Shown: positions 11,601 through 22,919 of the stretch, one piece after another
How positions within the stretch are numbered: position 1 is the stretch's first letter
Layout of the letters: every line of letters starts with the position of its first letter
Assembly (NCBI GenBank): GCA_001566295.1
Contig: KQ964253.1
Coordinates: 744,001 to 808,000, forward strand
Origin: Microdochium bolleyi
Lineage: Eukaryota > Ascomycota > Sordariomycetes > Xylariales > Microdochiaceae
Direction: 5' to 3'
DNA: 64,000 nucleotides
The notes under the pieces: generated by a model
Told to the model about the DNA's origin: nothing
The model's input: only the letters and a program-made list of their open reading frames with translations
Databases searched by the model: none
Position numbers and translations under genes: made by a program

Positions 11601-12010
11601 TCAGGAGCCAAGCCCCCGGGTGCGCCCCAGCACCAGCACGTGGAGCTTCGGCAGGCCTTCCCAAAGCGGCCGACGGAGTCAACGACCACCACCCCCAAAG
11701 CAATCATGGTGGAAACAAGACGACGGCGGCCCATGTTCCGTCATTATCCACCGGCTAATGGGCTGTGGTGCAACCCTGGCGCGCCATTGCACGAAGAGCC
11801 TCCTTCGAGCCTCGGCCGCCTCATGCTAGTCATCCTGGAGGAGCCCGACCCGCCGAATATTCCACCCACTGCACAGCCCTTGGTCATCTATCTGCTCTTG
11901 GCTGTTTGCTGCTCGTGGGTCCTGGTGGAACATCGACGCGGAGCCCTTGCCTCGTTGGCGGTGGCGATGACCAGGATGCTCATCGCGCGGTGGTGCTGTC
12001 CAGCAGGCAG
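8638..12010. other. Long intergenic region upstream of the xylanase
   Basis: About 3.4 kb with no supported gene. It should contain the promoter of the minus-strand gene at its left end (TATA-like at 8871-8878) and that of the xylanase at its right end. Open frames here show no recognisable protein similarity and no consistent splice structure. Confidence 0.5.
11465..11758 (+). promoter_or_regulatory. Candidate XlnR/Xyr1 and CreA sites before the xylanase
   Basis: GGCTAA, the core site of the xylanase activator XlnR/Xyr1, occurs at 11753-11758, about 380 bp before the xylanase ATG. CTGGGG, matching the CreA repressor consensus SYGGRG, occurs at 11465-11470 and on the opposite strand at 11625-11630. 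Such short matches are expected by chance, so only their position supports them. Confidence 0.35.
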
Positions 12011-12018
12011 TATATAAA
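12011..12018 (+). promoter_or_regulatory. TATA box of the xylanase gene
   Basis: The sequence TATATAAA lies 118 bp before the xylanase ATG, a normal distance for a strongly expressed fungal secreted-enzyme gene. An ATG at 12021 is too close to the TATA box to be in the mRNA. Confidence 0.7.
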
Positions 12019-12135
12019 CCATGGCCTGGTCCTGGTCCATGTTGGTCCTGGATGTGATTGTACCCATCATCGGCTCCCTGAGAACATCAAACGGTCATCG
12101 CTTGATAGTCCCGAGAACAGAAAACCACCGCAGCC

Positions 12136-13496
12136 ATGCACACTCACTCTCTTCTGCTCGCGGCCCTCCCGGCTGTTGTCGTTGCCCAGGCTCCCCTCTA
12201 CGGCCAGTGTAGGTTACCATCAATCTCCCTGCTCACTTTTACTCGCCATGGCAGACGCTGACAAGCTCGTTCAATTGCAGGTGGTGGCCAGGGCTGGACC
12301 GGTCCTACAACCTGTGTCTCTGGCGCCACGTGCCAGGCCAGCAAGTAAGTTGTCAACAATCTGTCCCCAGCAAACATCACCAGTCACTTACACGAGACTC
12401 TCCTCAGCCAATGGTACTCGCAGTGCCTTCCCGGCTCGGGCAACGGCGGCGGTGGTGGCCAGCCCACCACTACCGCTAGCAACCCCCAGCCCACCAACGG
12501 CGGCGGCAGCGGCAGCGCGACCGGCCTGAACGACAAGTTCAAGGCCAAGGGCAAGGTCTACTTCGGCACGGAGATCGACCACTACCACCTCAACAAGGCG
12601 CAGATCACCAACATCGTCAAGGCCCAGTTCGGCCAGATCACCCACGAGAACAGCTTGAAGTGGGATGCCACTGAGCGTAAGTCCTTGCCTCCCCTCTTGG
12701 TTCCTCGATCAAGTATGCTGATAGACGTTCAACAACTGCAGCCTCGCGCGGCCAGTTCACCTTCAGCAACGCCGATGCCGTCGTCAACTTCGCCACGGCC
12801 AACGGCAAGCTCCTCCGCGGCCACACCCTCCTGTGGCACTCCCAGCTCCCGCAGTGGGTTCAGAACATCAACGACCGCAACACCCTGACGCAGGTCATCC
12901 AGAATCACGTGACTACCCTCGTGACCCGCTACAAGGGCAAGATCCTCCAGTGGGACGTTGTCAACGAGATCTTCGCCGAGAACGGCCAGCTCCGCGACTC
13001 TGTCTTCAGCCGCGTTCTCGGCGAGGACTTTGTTGGTATCGCATTCCGCGCCGCCCGCGCCGCCGATCCCAACGCTAAGCTTTACATTAACGACTACAAC
13101 CTTGACATTGCCAACTACGCCAAGGTCACCACCGGTATGATCCAGCACGTCAACAAATGGGTTGCCGCCGGTGTCCCCATCGATGGTATCGGCTCGCAGT
13201 GCCACCTGGCCTCCAGTTCAGGCTGGAACCCCGCCTCCGGAGTTCCCGCGGCGTTGAGAGCTCTTGCTGGAGCGAATGTCAAGGAGGTCGCCATCACTGA
13301 GCTTGATATTGCGGGAGCTTCATCAAACGACTACCTCACGGTACAGAATGCTTGCCTCCAGATCGCCAAGTGCGTTGGTATCACCGTCTGGGGTGTCAGC
13401 GACGCTGACAGCTGGAGGGCGAACGATAACCCCCTTCTTTACGACCGTAACTACCAGCCCAAGGCCGCGTTCAATGCCCTTGTCAACGCTCTCTGA
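12136..13496 (+). CDS. Secreted endo-1,4-beta-xylanase, CBM1 plus GH10
   Basis: Cuts internal beta-1,4 bonds of xylan outside the cell. Four exons: 12136-12208, 12281-12344, 12408-12676 and 12742-13496, all with GTA donors and CAG acceptors, give 386 residues. A signal peptide (residues 1 to about 18, ending VVVAQA) is followed by a cellulose-binding CBM1 (about 19-53: YGQCGGQGW, TTCVSGATCQ, QWYSQCL). A Gly/Pro/Thr/Asn linker covers about 54-84. The GH10 barrel follows, with acid/base E211 in WDVVNE and nucleophile E322 in ITELDIAGA. Family landmarks HENSLKWD, RGHTLLWHSQ and VWGVSDADSW are present. Two small introns frame the CBM1 module. A broken copy of its 3' end lies at 19.8-20.1 kb. Confidence 0.96.
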
Positions 13497-14690
13497 GACG
13501 CCCGCCGGGAACGCCCTTTGGAGATATAGGACCTCGGTTCGCTTCTATGAAATTAAAGCCAACATGAAGTGTGTTGACACTGGTGCTTGGCTGTCCCCGT
13601 TCTACTAGTACATATTCTCCTATACATACAATCCGCGCCACTATCTCATATGCCGTGTCTGCTCCTGTATATTGCACTGTCTCGCGATTGTATAAGTGCC
13701 AATGGCCCCTGGGTTTCAAGTCAAAGGCTAAACGTGGTGCATTTGTGTCTTGGTTTCCTGATACCTCACAACACGGATGAGAGTGATGTCCTCGCATCCC
13801 AGCGCACGGCCTGTATAGATATTGAGCATCTTGATAAACCAACTGTATGGTGTGGACTGTGGGAGAGTGGAGTTTACCATAAGGGGGCGAAGTCTTGGAC
13901 TAGAAAACTGAATAGATTACGGGAGGCGACTGGCCTGGTCCTGGAGCCAGCAAAGTCAGATCTTGAGCGAAACAAGCTTTCTGGTTGCCCTCTGACCTAT
14001 TCACCCTCCCCTGTGTCTTGATTTACTGTTCTGCCTTGGACTTATACAATGGGAGGGTTTGACAACCGTGAAGCATTGTGTGACACACTTGGCCTGTCAT
14101 TCTTGGTGTCTGCATGGGATATGCACGCAGCCTGCCAAGGCGAGTCTCGAGGCATCTTGCCACGATCCAAGCCGCCCTGTAACTATGAATGAACAGTGGC
14201 AATTGAATCAATACCAAGTTGCTTTGGAGATCTATATACATGCGTAGAGCTTTTTGTGGCGCGGAGTGTCGGCAACGCTGGTGTGGTGCGTGGCAGACGG
14301 TCAAGTCTGAAGTCCCTCCATGCCGCGCAGCCATCGAAACCACAGCAACCACCAGCCAGAGTTCTGCCATGCGAGCAGGACAGACGCGTGCAAATCAAGC
14401 AGAAGCATCCAGAAAGAAATTTTCATTCTGACTGCCTTAGACGCGTCGAGTTCGTGTTGTGAGCCATCCTAATCGTGTCAAGCACGACAACGAGCTGCAC
14501 CACCATCACGAGAAGTCTGTGCCGGCCACCATCAGGCTTCACACAACGGACCAGTGCTCACCAGACCTAGCCGTCCCCCCTTTCACCAACACCACTCGCA
14601 CCACGGAAACCAGAGCAAAGCATCTAGCTTCCAAAAATTTCTTCTCGCCAGCCGGCCCGAGATCAGGCCTCGAGTAGGGCAGGCGAAGCC
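13497..14690. other. Spacer between the xylanase and the large unknown gene
   Basis: About 1.2 kb. No gene is seen. It contains the xylanase 3' end and the promoter of the large gene. Confidence 0.5.
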
Positions 14691-17600
14691 ATGGCCCGCC
14701 ACGATGACGACAGCAGCGATGCTTTCGAGTCTTCTCAAGACTCCCAGAGCTCTTCAATAGGTTCTGAATCGGAGGTTGACCTTGCAGAGCTTCAACAAGA
14801 CACTGGCGATCTCTCCGTCAATGATGATGGCGACAAGCCCAAGCACCCCAACGCCAGGTACATCAGGGGCCGCGGCCATGACCCAAACAGCAAGGTTCGA
14901 CCTATCCGCTCGCACCCTGAGACGAGCATCCGGCCGGACCGTGACCGCGAGGAGGAGGAGCGCATGATCGCAGGACTCATGGAGGTCACATATGGCGAGA
15001 ACACCATCTGGCCCGATCCGACCACACTCTTCGTCGAGAATGCAAAGGCCAAGGTCGCGGCACTAGATGTTACCGGCAAACCCCCTTTGACCAATATCCC
15101 CAAGCTCAGCACGAGTGCTCAGGTCGACCCAGATGAACGGGTCCGCAAAGACTCCACGACGATGGTCGACCATTTTGCTTCGCTGCCAAAACAGCGTGAT
15201 TTTCAATCATCACTCGGCACCAGGACAGGCCTCGGTATTCGTTGCTGGGAGATCTGTGCCACGAGAGGCTCTGAAACCTTCATGATCTGTCAGTTTCGCC
15301 AAAGCCTCTGTGAAGATGAGGACACCGCGAAACTTATCGCGAAAGATATGATACGTTTCTTCAATAGATGGGACGGAGACCTGGCCGCGATCGCAGTCCC
15401 CTGGGGAAATATCAAGAAATGGGTCAGAAGCAGTAAACCTATTTCCGACTACATGCTGCTGTCCAGCATGAAGAAACATGGTGTTGCGAAGCCAATGACT
15501 TCACCATTCATCTATGATACAAAGGCTCCTACCAAAAAGGACGGCAGCAACAGCCTCAAGGCGTCTATCGAGTTCGCTAACTTTTCTGTTTTCGACACAC
15601 AAACTCATCAGCAGCGCAGATTCAAGTTGAATCGACCGACTTCAGACTTCAGGCATATCCCCATGTCCGAGGTGAAGAACATATACGCGAAACTCCCACA
15701 GTCCAACAGATACGCACCCGACAAGCCTGCGATGGCTCACCTGCGAAACGACTACGACAAAGACCATTTCTCCTTCACAATGGACGGTGACATCAAGATT
15801 CACGATTTCAAGAACGGGGGAACAGGCAATGTAGATGATGCCAAAAAGGCTTGCGCAATCTTCCGCCTCGTCATTGAGAATCTCCATGGCACCTACACGA
15901 CGGAGGCTACAGTCAAAAGTATACTGCAAGACTACATCACAATGTTCACACGTTCCGATGATGACAAGGTCTACAAAAGTGTTCACATCTACAACAATGG
16001 TCGTTTCCTCTCTGTCAATAGAGAGTATGCTACGCAGCCGATCGGTTCTATTGTGCTGATACCGTCTACAACACTCGGGCGTGATATTGGCACATCAGAT
16101 ATCTTGTCAATCCCAACCACTGACAAGACACGACTTGTGCCCGCTCTCGCTGCAGCGGAGTTGGATCTACAGATCCACAAAGACACAAAGTTGGCGCTGG
16201 ATGCTGCGATTGACGAGGCACAGAAGGCAAGGGAGGACATCATCAATGGCGTGCCGAGCCTCGGTCAACAAGCATATCTGCTCCTGATGGATGACTCTGC
16301 AGACAAGAGTCAGGCATGGTATTGTTGCCGGTGTTTAGGAAGATTCCCGCTTGAAAGGCTGAAAGCCGGAAAACTCGAAGACGTGCTTTGCCAGAAGTGC
16401 TTCGACGATATACAGGACGGCACTGCCCGCCATCCTATCTTGCGAGTCACAAGCCACACCGCATACGTTCTTGTGAGGCAGGAATTGAAGGCTCTTGGCG
16501 TTCCCCTCACGGAGGGAAAGGTCGTCGCCATCCGGGACGCCATTATGGAACGGAACAAGGACTCATTCCCACCCGACAAGCCTCGTGTGTTCCGGGATAT
16601 TTATCTTGGCGGCGCAGAGGTTACTTCTGATCTCGAGGGCACTTGTCTTCCACACGTGCGAAATCCACGCTCTGCCAGCGTTGATTCTGCCCTGCCGATC
16701 TCATTTGATCCTGAAAACAAGCATGGCTTGAAGCACTGGCACGACAACACGTTCATCACAAGCCTCGAGTTCAATCTTGCCAAGCACATCAACATCCCGG
16801 GAGTACTTCAGGCCATCTCCGACTTCTGCAATCAGAAGGATCAACTCAAGAAAGAGGGTGCCAGCGCTCGCAAAATCCTCGCTCTGGAGGTGGATCTGAT
16901 CGATTCTGTCACAGAGATGTGCCAGGTTGTGCTCAAGAATGAGATCATCAAGCTACTTCACGACAAGAACCCTCTTGTAGCTAAGCTGCAGCGTCTCTGT
17001 ATACAAGAGCTCATCTCAGGGAAGAACCGAAAGACGCGTGGGTTCTGGAACCTGACCAAATTCCAGAAGTTTGGTCGCCGAAGATATAAACCGTGGGACC
17101 GTGAATCGCTTGAGAAGCTGGCGAAGGTCCTTCAGGATGAGTTTGGCGTTATCTTGCCCACTGGTGATGACGGTTGCCCATTCTTTGGCCACCCATCGGC
17201 TATGCCAGAGGACTGGAGCTGGGAATCGGCTGAAGACTTTTGCGTCACACGACACATCTGCCTCCAGGATGATTGCAATGAGGAGGACGAGACCCTGGGT
17301 ATGTGTTTATCGAACTCTTTTCCCCCTAAAATCGTGACTGTTACTTACATGGATTTTCATAGACACGCCACAATCGCTTTTCATCTTCGCAATCCACGTT
17401 GCTTGTGTGAACCAGTGCAAGGAGTTCCGTGATGGTTTCTGGACTCGCGCTCAGAAGCTCAAGTGGAGCGTCCAGTGGAAAGAGTTTCTCGAGCTCCCCC
17501 TTGTGGTGAGCAAGGGCCATGCGCTCTGTCTTGCATTTGGGCATGACCGCCATGCCCTTCGCATGTGGAGTTGCTGGGGCCCTAACCCGACATCTCTCGA

Positions 17601-19506
17601 GGACTTCCATCTGGACCTGCAGCACCTGGGAAACTTGCTGGTCGAAACCCGGTTCTCCAACTTCGTAAGAGCGACTCCAATATTGCTGGCAAGGTCTTTA
17701 CTAACGATGATTGCAACACAGTTCAAGAGCAATTTCCTGTTCAAGGAATACCCTCACCTCCAAGCCGTAATCCGTCGTGTCCTTGTTCCCAAGTTCCTTT
17801 ACGATCCGAGTATCGTGCCTGAAGAGGTTCCGGAAAGCCTGTTTGGCTTGGATGAAATCGACCAGGAAGTGTCCGAGCAGGCACTCGCAATCCTGGAGGC
17901 TAGGTCTGAGGCGGCTGAATCCTCTCAAGCTGTTGACGAGCAGGAGATGGCTGCCGAGGATAGCGTCATGGCCCCTAAGACTCTGAGTACCGCCCATGGC
18001 CATAAAGACGAAGAAGACGACGACGAAGACGACCAGGAGCAAAGCGAGGATGGGGATGAAAGCGACTGCACCGACAGCTCAGAAGATTCTTCTGATGAAG
18101 ATGGTGGAGATGGAGGCCTTGGTCTTGCCACCATGTTCGCCCCTGCTGACCAGGAGCACATTTCCCCCGAGAACGCCGAGTCTGACAGCCGCGATCACGA
18201 TATGGCGTCACCTACACTTCCAACGTCAGCTATTGCTCAGCGTTCCCGTGCTGCCACAATCGAGAGCACTGGCGGCTACTATCCTGATGATGAATTTGGC
18301 GAGAGCTCCGTCAGCGATATCAGCAGTGAGAGCGAAAGCTCTCGTCCCACGGCCGTGATCCAGACTTCTCAAGCCATGTTGTCCGCTCCGGCGAGCAATT
18401 TCACGTACCAGCAGCCCGCAGTCCCGAGCACACCTAGTCGGACGGCCCTGACCGTCCTTCCGCTTCGCCCGAGGCCACAGCGCATGGCAGATCCGCGTCC
18501 CGGTCGAATTTTGCCCTTGATTCCGGATCTCCGGGCGCTCACCAATGCTTCCAGTGGTGCACGAGGCGAGAGAACGACACCACAGGTTACCTCCGGTTCC
18601 TCGAATGCAAGCCGGGATCCGTCGCCCAGCAAGCCAGCACGGCTTCCAGACAGTGGAGTCGTCGCGAGAGCGATACCAGGTCGTTCTCTGATCAGTCTGC
18701 TCGAGTCTAGAAATATTCTCAGACCATCGCGCGTGTTGACCCCTGTTGGCCACCAGCCCAGACTCCCAACGCGTACGACATCGCCAGTTCGTCCGAGTAA
18801 CCACAGCCAGGGGCCCTAGGCGGGCATCTTGGCTCGTGGCCAAACGGACAAGGCCAAAGACCCAGCAGTGACTCCAGGTCGCAAACATGATCGCAACTCG
18901 CCCTCGAGCAGCGATAAAGAGGCGACGCCTGTGCCAAGGACCCCCGGTAAGCCCCCCAGTGGGCATCACGAAAGTCGACGACGGAAAATTGTGACGTACT
19001 CAAAGAAAGGGCGAGATTCGTCCTCGCTCACGGGCCCTCGTCACACCGGACCGCTTAGATCGGTTCGCTCGACATCTCGGCTGGTCACTCGATCCAATAT
19101 CGCCAGCCCCGTGGCGCCGCGTACTCGTCTACCAGCGTCCAGATCTGCTGGCGATCTCAACACTCCCTCGAGAGCTGTTCAGGACGCAGGTGATTTGACC
19201 AATTGGGCTGCGGCCCAGGGTGCAGCATCACAAAACCGTACGGCGTCTTTGCAGCGGCGTGACGGCCATGCGATGCCAACCTCAGGCCAGGATTCGCGGC
19301 CCGTCTCATATTATGCCCTAGAACTCCAATCTGCTGAGGGGGAGATCAACAGCCTCAACTTGCAGGATGACCCGATCATTGCCGAACTCCTTCGCACCAT
19401 GAGAGCAATCCTTGGCACAGACGGCGAGGATGCCTGGATGGGCCTGCGTGTGGAGCTCAGTGAGAGGATAGATCAACTTTCCGGAGCGAGAGCGGGTGGT
19501 CGTTGA
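14691..19506 (+). CDS. Large protein of unknown function, acidic and Ser-rich C-terminal half
   Basis: I do not recognise the family. Exons 14691-17298, 17363-17664 and 17722-18819 read 1335 residues to a TAG. The first two introns are well supported (GTATGT to CATAG; GTAAGA, CTAAC, ACACAG). The same frame stays open for 229 further codons to 19506. A 72-nt intron at 18797-18868 (weak GTAACC donor, CAG acceptor, no clear branch site) would remove the TAG and give 1540 residues; otherwise the protein ends at 18819. Residues 1-100 are acidic and Ser-rich. The middle is globular with a possible zinc ribbon (C545, C546, C548 and C567, C570). Residues about 1062-1098 are almost purely acidic or Ser; the rest is Ser/Pro/Arg-rich. 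No signal peptide or membrane segment is seen. It lies between a whole and a truncated xylanase copy. Confidence 0.7.
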
Positions 19507-19785
19507 TCAGAGTAGGCGCGTTCCGACTGCACATTTTTGGGCGTTGTCAAGTACCTGGAAATTTGGGTGCAAACAATCTTGTGGGAAGAAAATAATTTCA
19601 AACGGACATGATAAAACTTCTCGTGTTTATGTGTGGATAGATCATGTAGAACAAAACAAAAAAAACCTTGTAGAGTATCAGCCGTCGCCGTTTGAGCCAG
19701 TTGTGATCAGTCAAGTGTTCCGTGTTTGGGAACAAACAGATCAAAAAGCACGGGCGAAAGCGCCCTATACTCCCGATTGTCACCA
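19507..19785. other. AT-rich junction before the xylanase remnant
   Basis: This 280-bp stretch is clearly AT-richer than both neighbours, with runs such as AAAACAAAAAAAACC. It ends abruptly where GC-rich xylanase sequence begins. It should hold the 3' end of the large gene. No coding signal is seen, although the xylanase frame happens to stay open through it. Confidence 0.6.
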
Positions 19786-20077
19786 TCTAGCGGCCCCCGG
19801 CGGCTGGAACCCCGCGTCGGGGGTCCCCGCGGCGCTCAAGGCCCTCGCCGGAGCCAACGTGAAGGAGGTTGCCATCACCGAACTCGATATCGCCGGTGCC
19901 GCGGCCAACGACTTCCTCACTGTCCAGAACGCCTGCCTCCAGGTCTCCAAGTGTGTCGGTATCACTGTCTGGGGTGTCAGCGATGCTGACAGCTGGAGGC
20001 CCAACGACAACCCGCTCCTGTACGACCGCAACTACCAGCCCAAGGCTGCCTTCAACGCTCTCGTCAACGCTTTGTAA
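19786..20077 (+). pseudogene. Truncated GH10 xylanase copy (C-terminal third only)
   Basis: About 92 residues match the end of the complete xylanase at 12.1-13.5 kb, from GWNPASGVPAAL to the final NALVNAL, with about eight amino-acid differences. Many third-position changes show the copy is not recent. It keeps the nucleophile region ITELDIAG and WGVSDADSW but lacks the signal peptide, CBM1, the acid/base motif and most of the barrel. No upstream exon with a signal peptide or WDVVNE is present, so it cannot make an active enzyme. The surviving frame has no stop or frameshift, meaning either late truncation of a working paralogue or too little time to decay. Homology starts near the CHHLAAP segment, at the edge of the AT-rich stretch. 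Confidence 0.88.
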
Positions 20078-21389
20078 AGCAGAGGAGGCTCTGTCTCTCA
20101 CTCGCGACGTCTCAGTCTGGAAAGGATGACCCAGTTGACAATGGCAGCAGGCAAGTGTTGTCGGTCGTGGCTGGTTGACGACCTATCCCTTCTTCTAGTA
20201 TATATATAGCTCTTCAGGACCTGGATGTGAACTAGTTCTACACCAGGTGCAATACATACGCGGTCTCTCATACAATCACCTTGCCGAAGTCTCTCGCTCG
20301 TTCTGGTTATCACGGTGCCTGACTACGTCTGTTGTGGTTCTGCTGCTTATGTGCTGTCCTTGTTCTTGACTTCTCTGAGAGACACTTTACAACCCTTGCT
20401 TCCAGGAGCGGCTAGCGTAGTTGGCACGGCTCTGGAGTCATGCTCCACAACTCCAATTGGTCAGAGTCAGCCCACTAGGCTTAATTGAGGTAAGCGCACG
20501 GAAGGTAAGAGCCGAGAGTGGGTCTACACCCCAAAATGGAAACGGCCCCGCTTCACACGTTTTCCACCTGTTTTCATCCAAACTCCCAAAAGACATTGCT
20601 GTCGTCGTTATTGCCGTCGCAATCGCCGCCGCACAAGTGGAGGATTGGTTGGTGTCGCTTATTAAGAGGAAGCTTTGCCTGAAATAGGTCTACAAATACG
20701 GGTTTCCTTGGGCTATTTTGAGAGAGCTCTGTCGGGCATCCACGATATAGATGTGGAGAGAAACATGTTTCCTCCACGGACTTACAGCTGGGTTGAGGTC
20801 CTCGAGAAGATTCAAGGCAGCTAATCGAATATGCCTGAGTGCGCCCCAGATTTTTGCCTCTCGGTCCTTTGGAAGTGCAACCCTGTAACGCATGTCGCAA
20901 CAATTGGTCAAGAATCGCTGTGTGTCACCTACCTGTAAGTTAATGCTTCTGGGTGATGGTACCTGGCTACTTGCACATGACGCATCGCTAGCGGTATACC
21001 TCGTAGCCTCAGGTCAGCGCAGCCATCCTCTTCATCACTTTTGCGTGTCGCAACGCAATTAAAACAGAAATGGCAAGATTCCTCAATCAAGGTCGCCCTC
21101 GGTCCAGTCGTGCGGTCTGTAATGTGCTCAAAATTGCTCCCTGCGAGTTGCTGACACCCCCATGCAAGACCTTCGGTCCCGACCCGTGGTTGGTTCATGC
21201 TCAGTGTCACTATAAAGCAGAAGCTCTATACAAACTTGAAAAGGCCGACAGGACTCGGAGGTAAAGGGATCGGCGGAGGTCTTCTCGGCCAGCGCGAAGA
21301 CCACATCCCAGTATTTAAAGGTCTGTGAACCACGGAGAATATTGACTAACATCCTTAACGACAAACCTCGCCCAACCTTCCACCACACG
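20078..21389. other. Intergenic region upstream of the tannase-family gene
   Basis: No gene is seen. TATA-like elements occur at 20200-20213, at 21211-21217 (TATAAAG) and at 21312-21319 (TATTTAAA). The last is 71-78 bp before the esterase ATG and is the likeliest core promoter of that gene. Confidence 0.5.
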
Positions 21390-22919
21390 ATGTTGTTGAC
21401 GCAAGCTTGCTTGATCGGTCTCGCCTGGTCGCAGATTGTTTTTGCAATCTCTCAGGGAACAAAATGCAGCTCCCTGACCCTTGACGTTACCCCGCCGGGC
21501 ACATCCTTGCTCAACTTCACGTCGGCAGAGAGATACAACATCACAGTCACAGGCACCAACTTCAACACAACAGGCACGGTCTCCAACATCAGCTTCTGCG
21601 ATGTGCAGCTCTATCTCACTCACGGCGATGCCAAAGACGAGGTCCGCGTCGGTGTCTGGCTCCCTCTCAAGGGCTGGAACCGTCGCTTTTTGGGCACTGG
21701 CGGGGCTGGCTATCAGGCCGGCATCTTCGATCCTGCATTGGCCGAGGGCGTCGCGGGCGGGTTTGCTACGGCGTCGACGGATGCGGGTGTCGGCTCTGGC
21801 GGCGACCCTCGTGGCTGGGCGGCCTCGCCCCAGCTGGTCAACAACTTTGTCCACTTGAGCGTACACGAGATGACGATCGTAGGCAAGGCATTGGCTACCA
21901 AGTTCTATGGCCAGAAGCCGACGCACAGCTACTGGCACGGCTGCAGCCAAGGCGGTCGCCAGGGCTACGTCGAGGCCGTGCGATACCCCGACGACTACGA
22001 TGGAATCTCGGCAAACGCCCCGGCGATCAATTGGGATCGCCTCCTGCCGGGTTTCCTCTGGCCATATCTACAATCGCTCCAGACACCTTTTGCCGCTTGC
22101 AAGCTGGCATACATGACAGCTGCATCCATCTCCGCGTGCGATCTGCTTGACGGAGCGAAAGACGGTCTCATCGCCAATCCGCCAGACTGCAAGTTTGATG
22201 CTGGAAGTCTCGTCGGCAAGGAAGTCGCAGAGTGCCAGACAGGCAAGACCATCACTGCCGAGGAGGCCGCCGCGTGGAAAAGGATCCAGGCAGGACCGAA
22301 GGACGAGGCCGGGCGACCGCTTTACTACGGTATGGAGCCCGGGATCGACGTGTCCTTTGTCACGCTGGCGCCATTCTCACCGGCCGAGAGTTGGCTCCAA
22401 GACTTCGTCCTACGCGAGCCGGACTTCAACATGTCCAGCCTAACCTATAAGAAATACCTGGAAACTTTTGCGGTGTCTGTCAAAGAGTTTGGCAGCTCCT
22501 GGGGCTCACCATCTGCAGATCTGTCGCAGTTCCGGAAGCGCGGGGGTAAGCTACTCACGTTCCACGGCTGGGCGGACCAGACGATCCCCGGGAAGGGCAC
22601 AATCGAATACTGGCGCCGCGTGGGGGAGACAATGGCCAAGCCAGGTGGTCCGCCCGGCTCCTCGGCAGATCATTTGGTCAACGCGTTCTACCGTCTGTTC
22701 ATTGCCCCTGGCGTGGGACATTGCGCAAACTTTGGGTACGGCCCTGGCCCGATGAACCTTCTCGAGAGCCTCGTTGAGTGGGTGGAACGCGGCAAGGCTC
22801 CGGACACATTGTTTGCGGCCGGCTTCGGCCAGACTCGGAACCTGTGCCACTATCCAAAGAAGCTGAAGTACAAAGGCAAGGGCAAGGTCGAGGATGCTGG
22901 CAGTTGGGCCTGCGTCTAG
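21390..22919 (+). CDS. Secreted tannase / feruloyl esterase family protein
   Basis: Hydrolyses ester bonds of phenolic acids, such as gallate in tannins or ferulate on arabinoxylan; the sequence does not tell which. Single exon, 509 residues, starting at the first real ATG (MLLTQACLIGLAWS), which opens a signal peptide of about 20 residues. The nucleophile motif GCSQGG has C185-S186, the catalytic Asp is in HGWADQ (D396), and the His is in GVGHC (H444-C445). This is the CS-D-HC arrangement of the family, in which the two Cys form a disulfide beside the active site. Several N-glycosylation sequons (NFT, NIT, NIS, NMS) fit secretion. It lies 1.3 kb from the xylanase remnant and in the same orientation as the xylanase, which fits a role in arabinoxylan breakdown. 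Confidence 0.93.
   Translation: MLLTQACLIGLAWSQIVFAISQGTKCSSLTLDVTPPGTSLLNFTSAERYNITVTGTNFNTTGTVSNISFCDVQLYLTHGDAKDEVRVGVWLPLKGWNRRFLGTGGAGYQAGIFDPALAEGVAGGFATASTDAGVGSGGDPRGWAASPQLVNNFVHLSVHEMTIVGKALATKFYGQKPTHSYWHGCSQGGRQGYVEAVRYPDDYDGISANAPAINWDRLLPGFLWPYLQSLQTPFAACKLAYMTAASISACDLLDGAKDGLIANPPDCKFDAGSLVGKEVAECQTGKTITAEEAAAWKRIQAGPKDEAGRPLYYGMEPGIDVSFVTLAPFSPAESWLQDFVLREPDFNMSSLTYKKYLETFAVSVKEFGSSWGSPSADLSQFRKRGGKLLTFHGWADQTIPGKGTIEYWRRVGETMAKPGGPPGSSADHLVNAFYRLFIAPGVGHCANFGYGPGPMNLLESLVEWVERGKAPDTLFAAGFGQTRNLCHYPKKLKYKGKGKVEDAGSWACV

Noticed and set aside
12388..13205. Minus-strand frames under the xylanase
   Set aside because: Shadows of the GC-rich xylanase exons.
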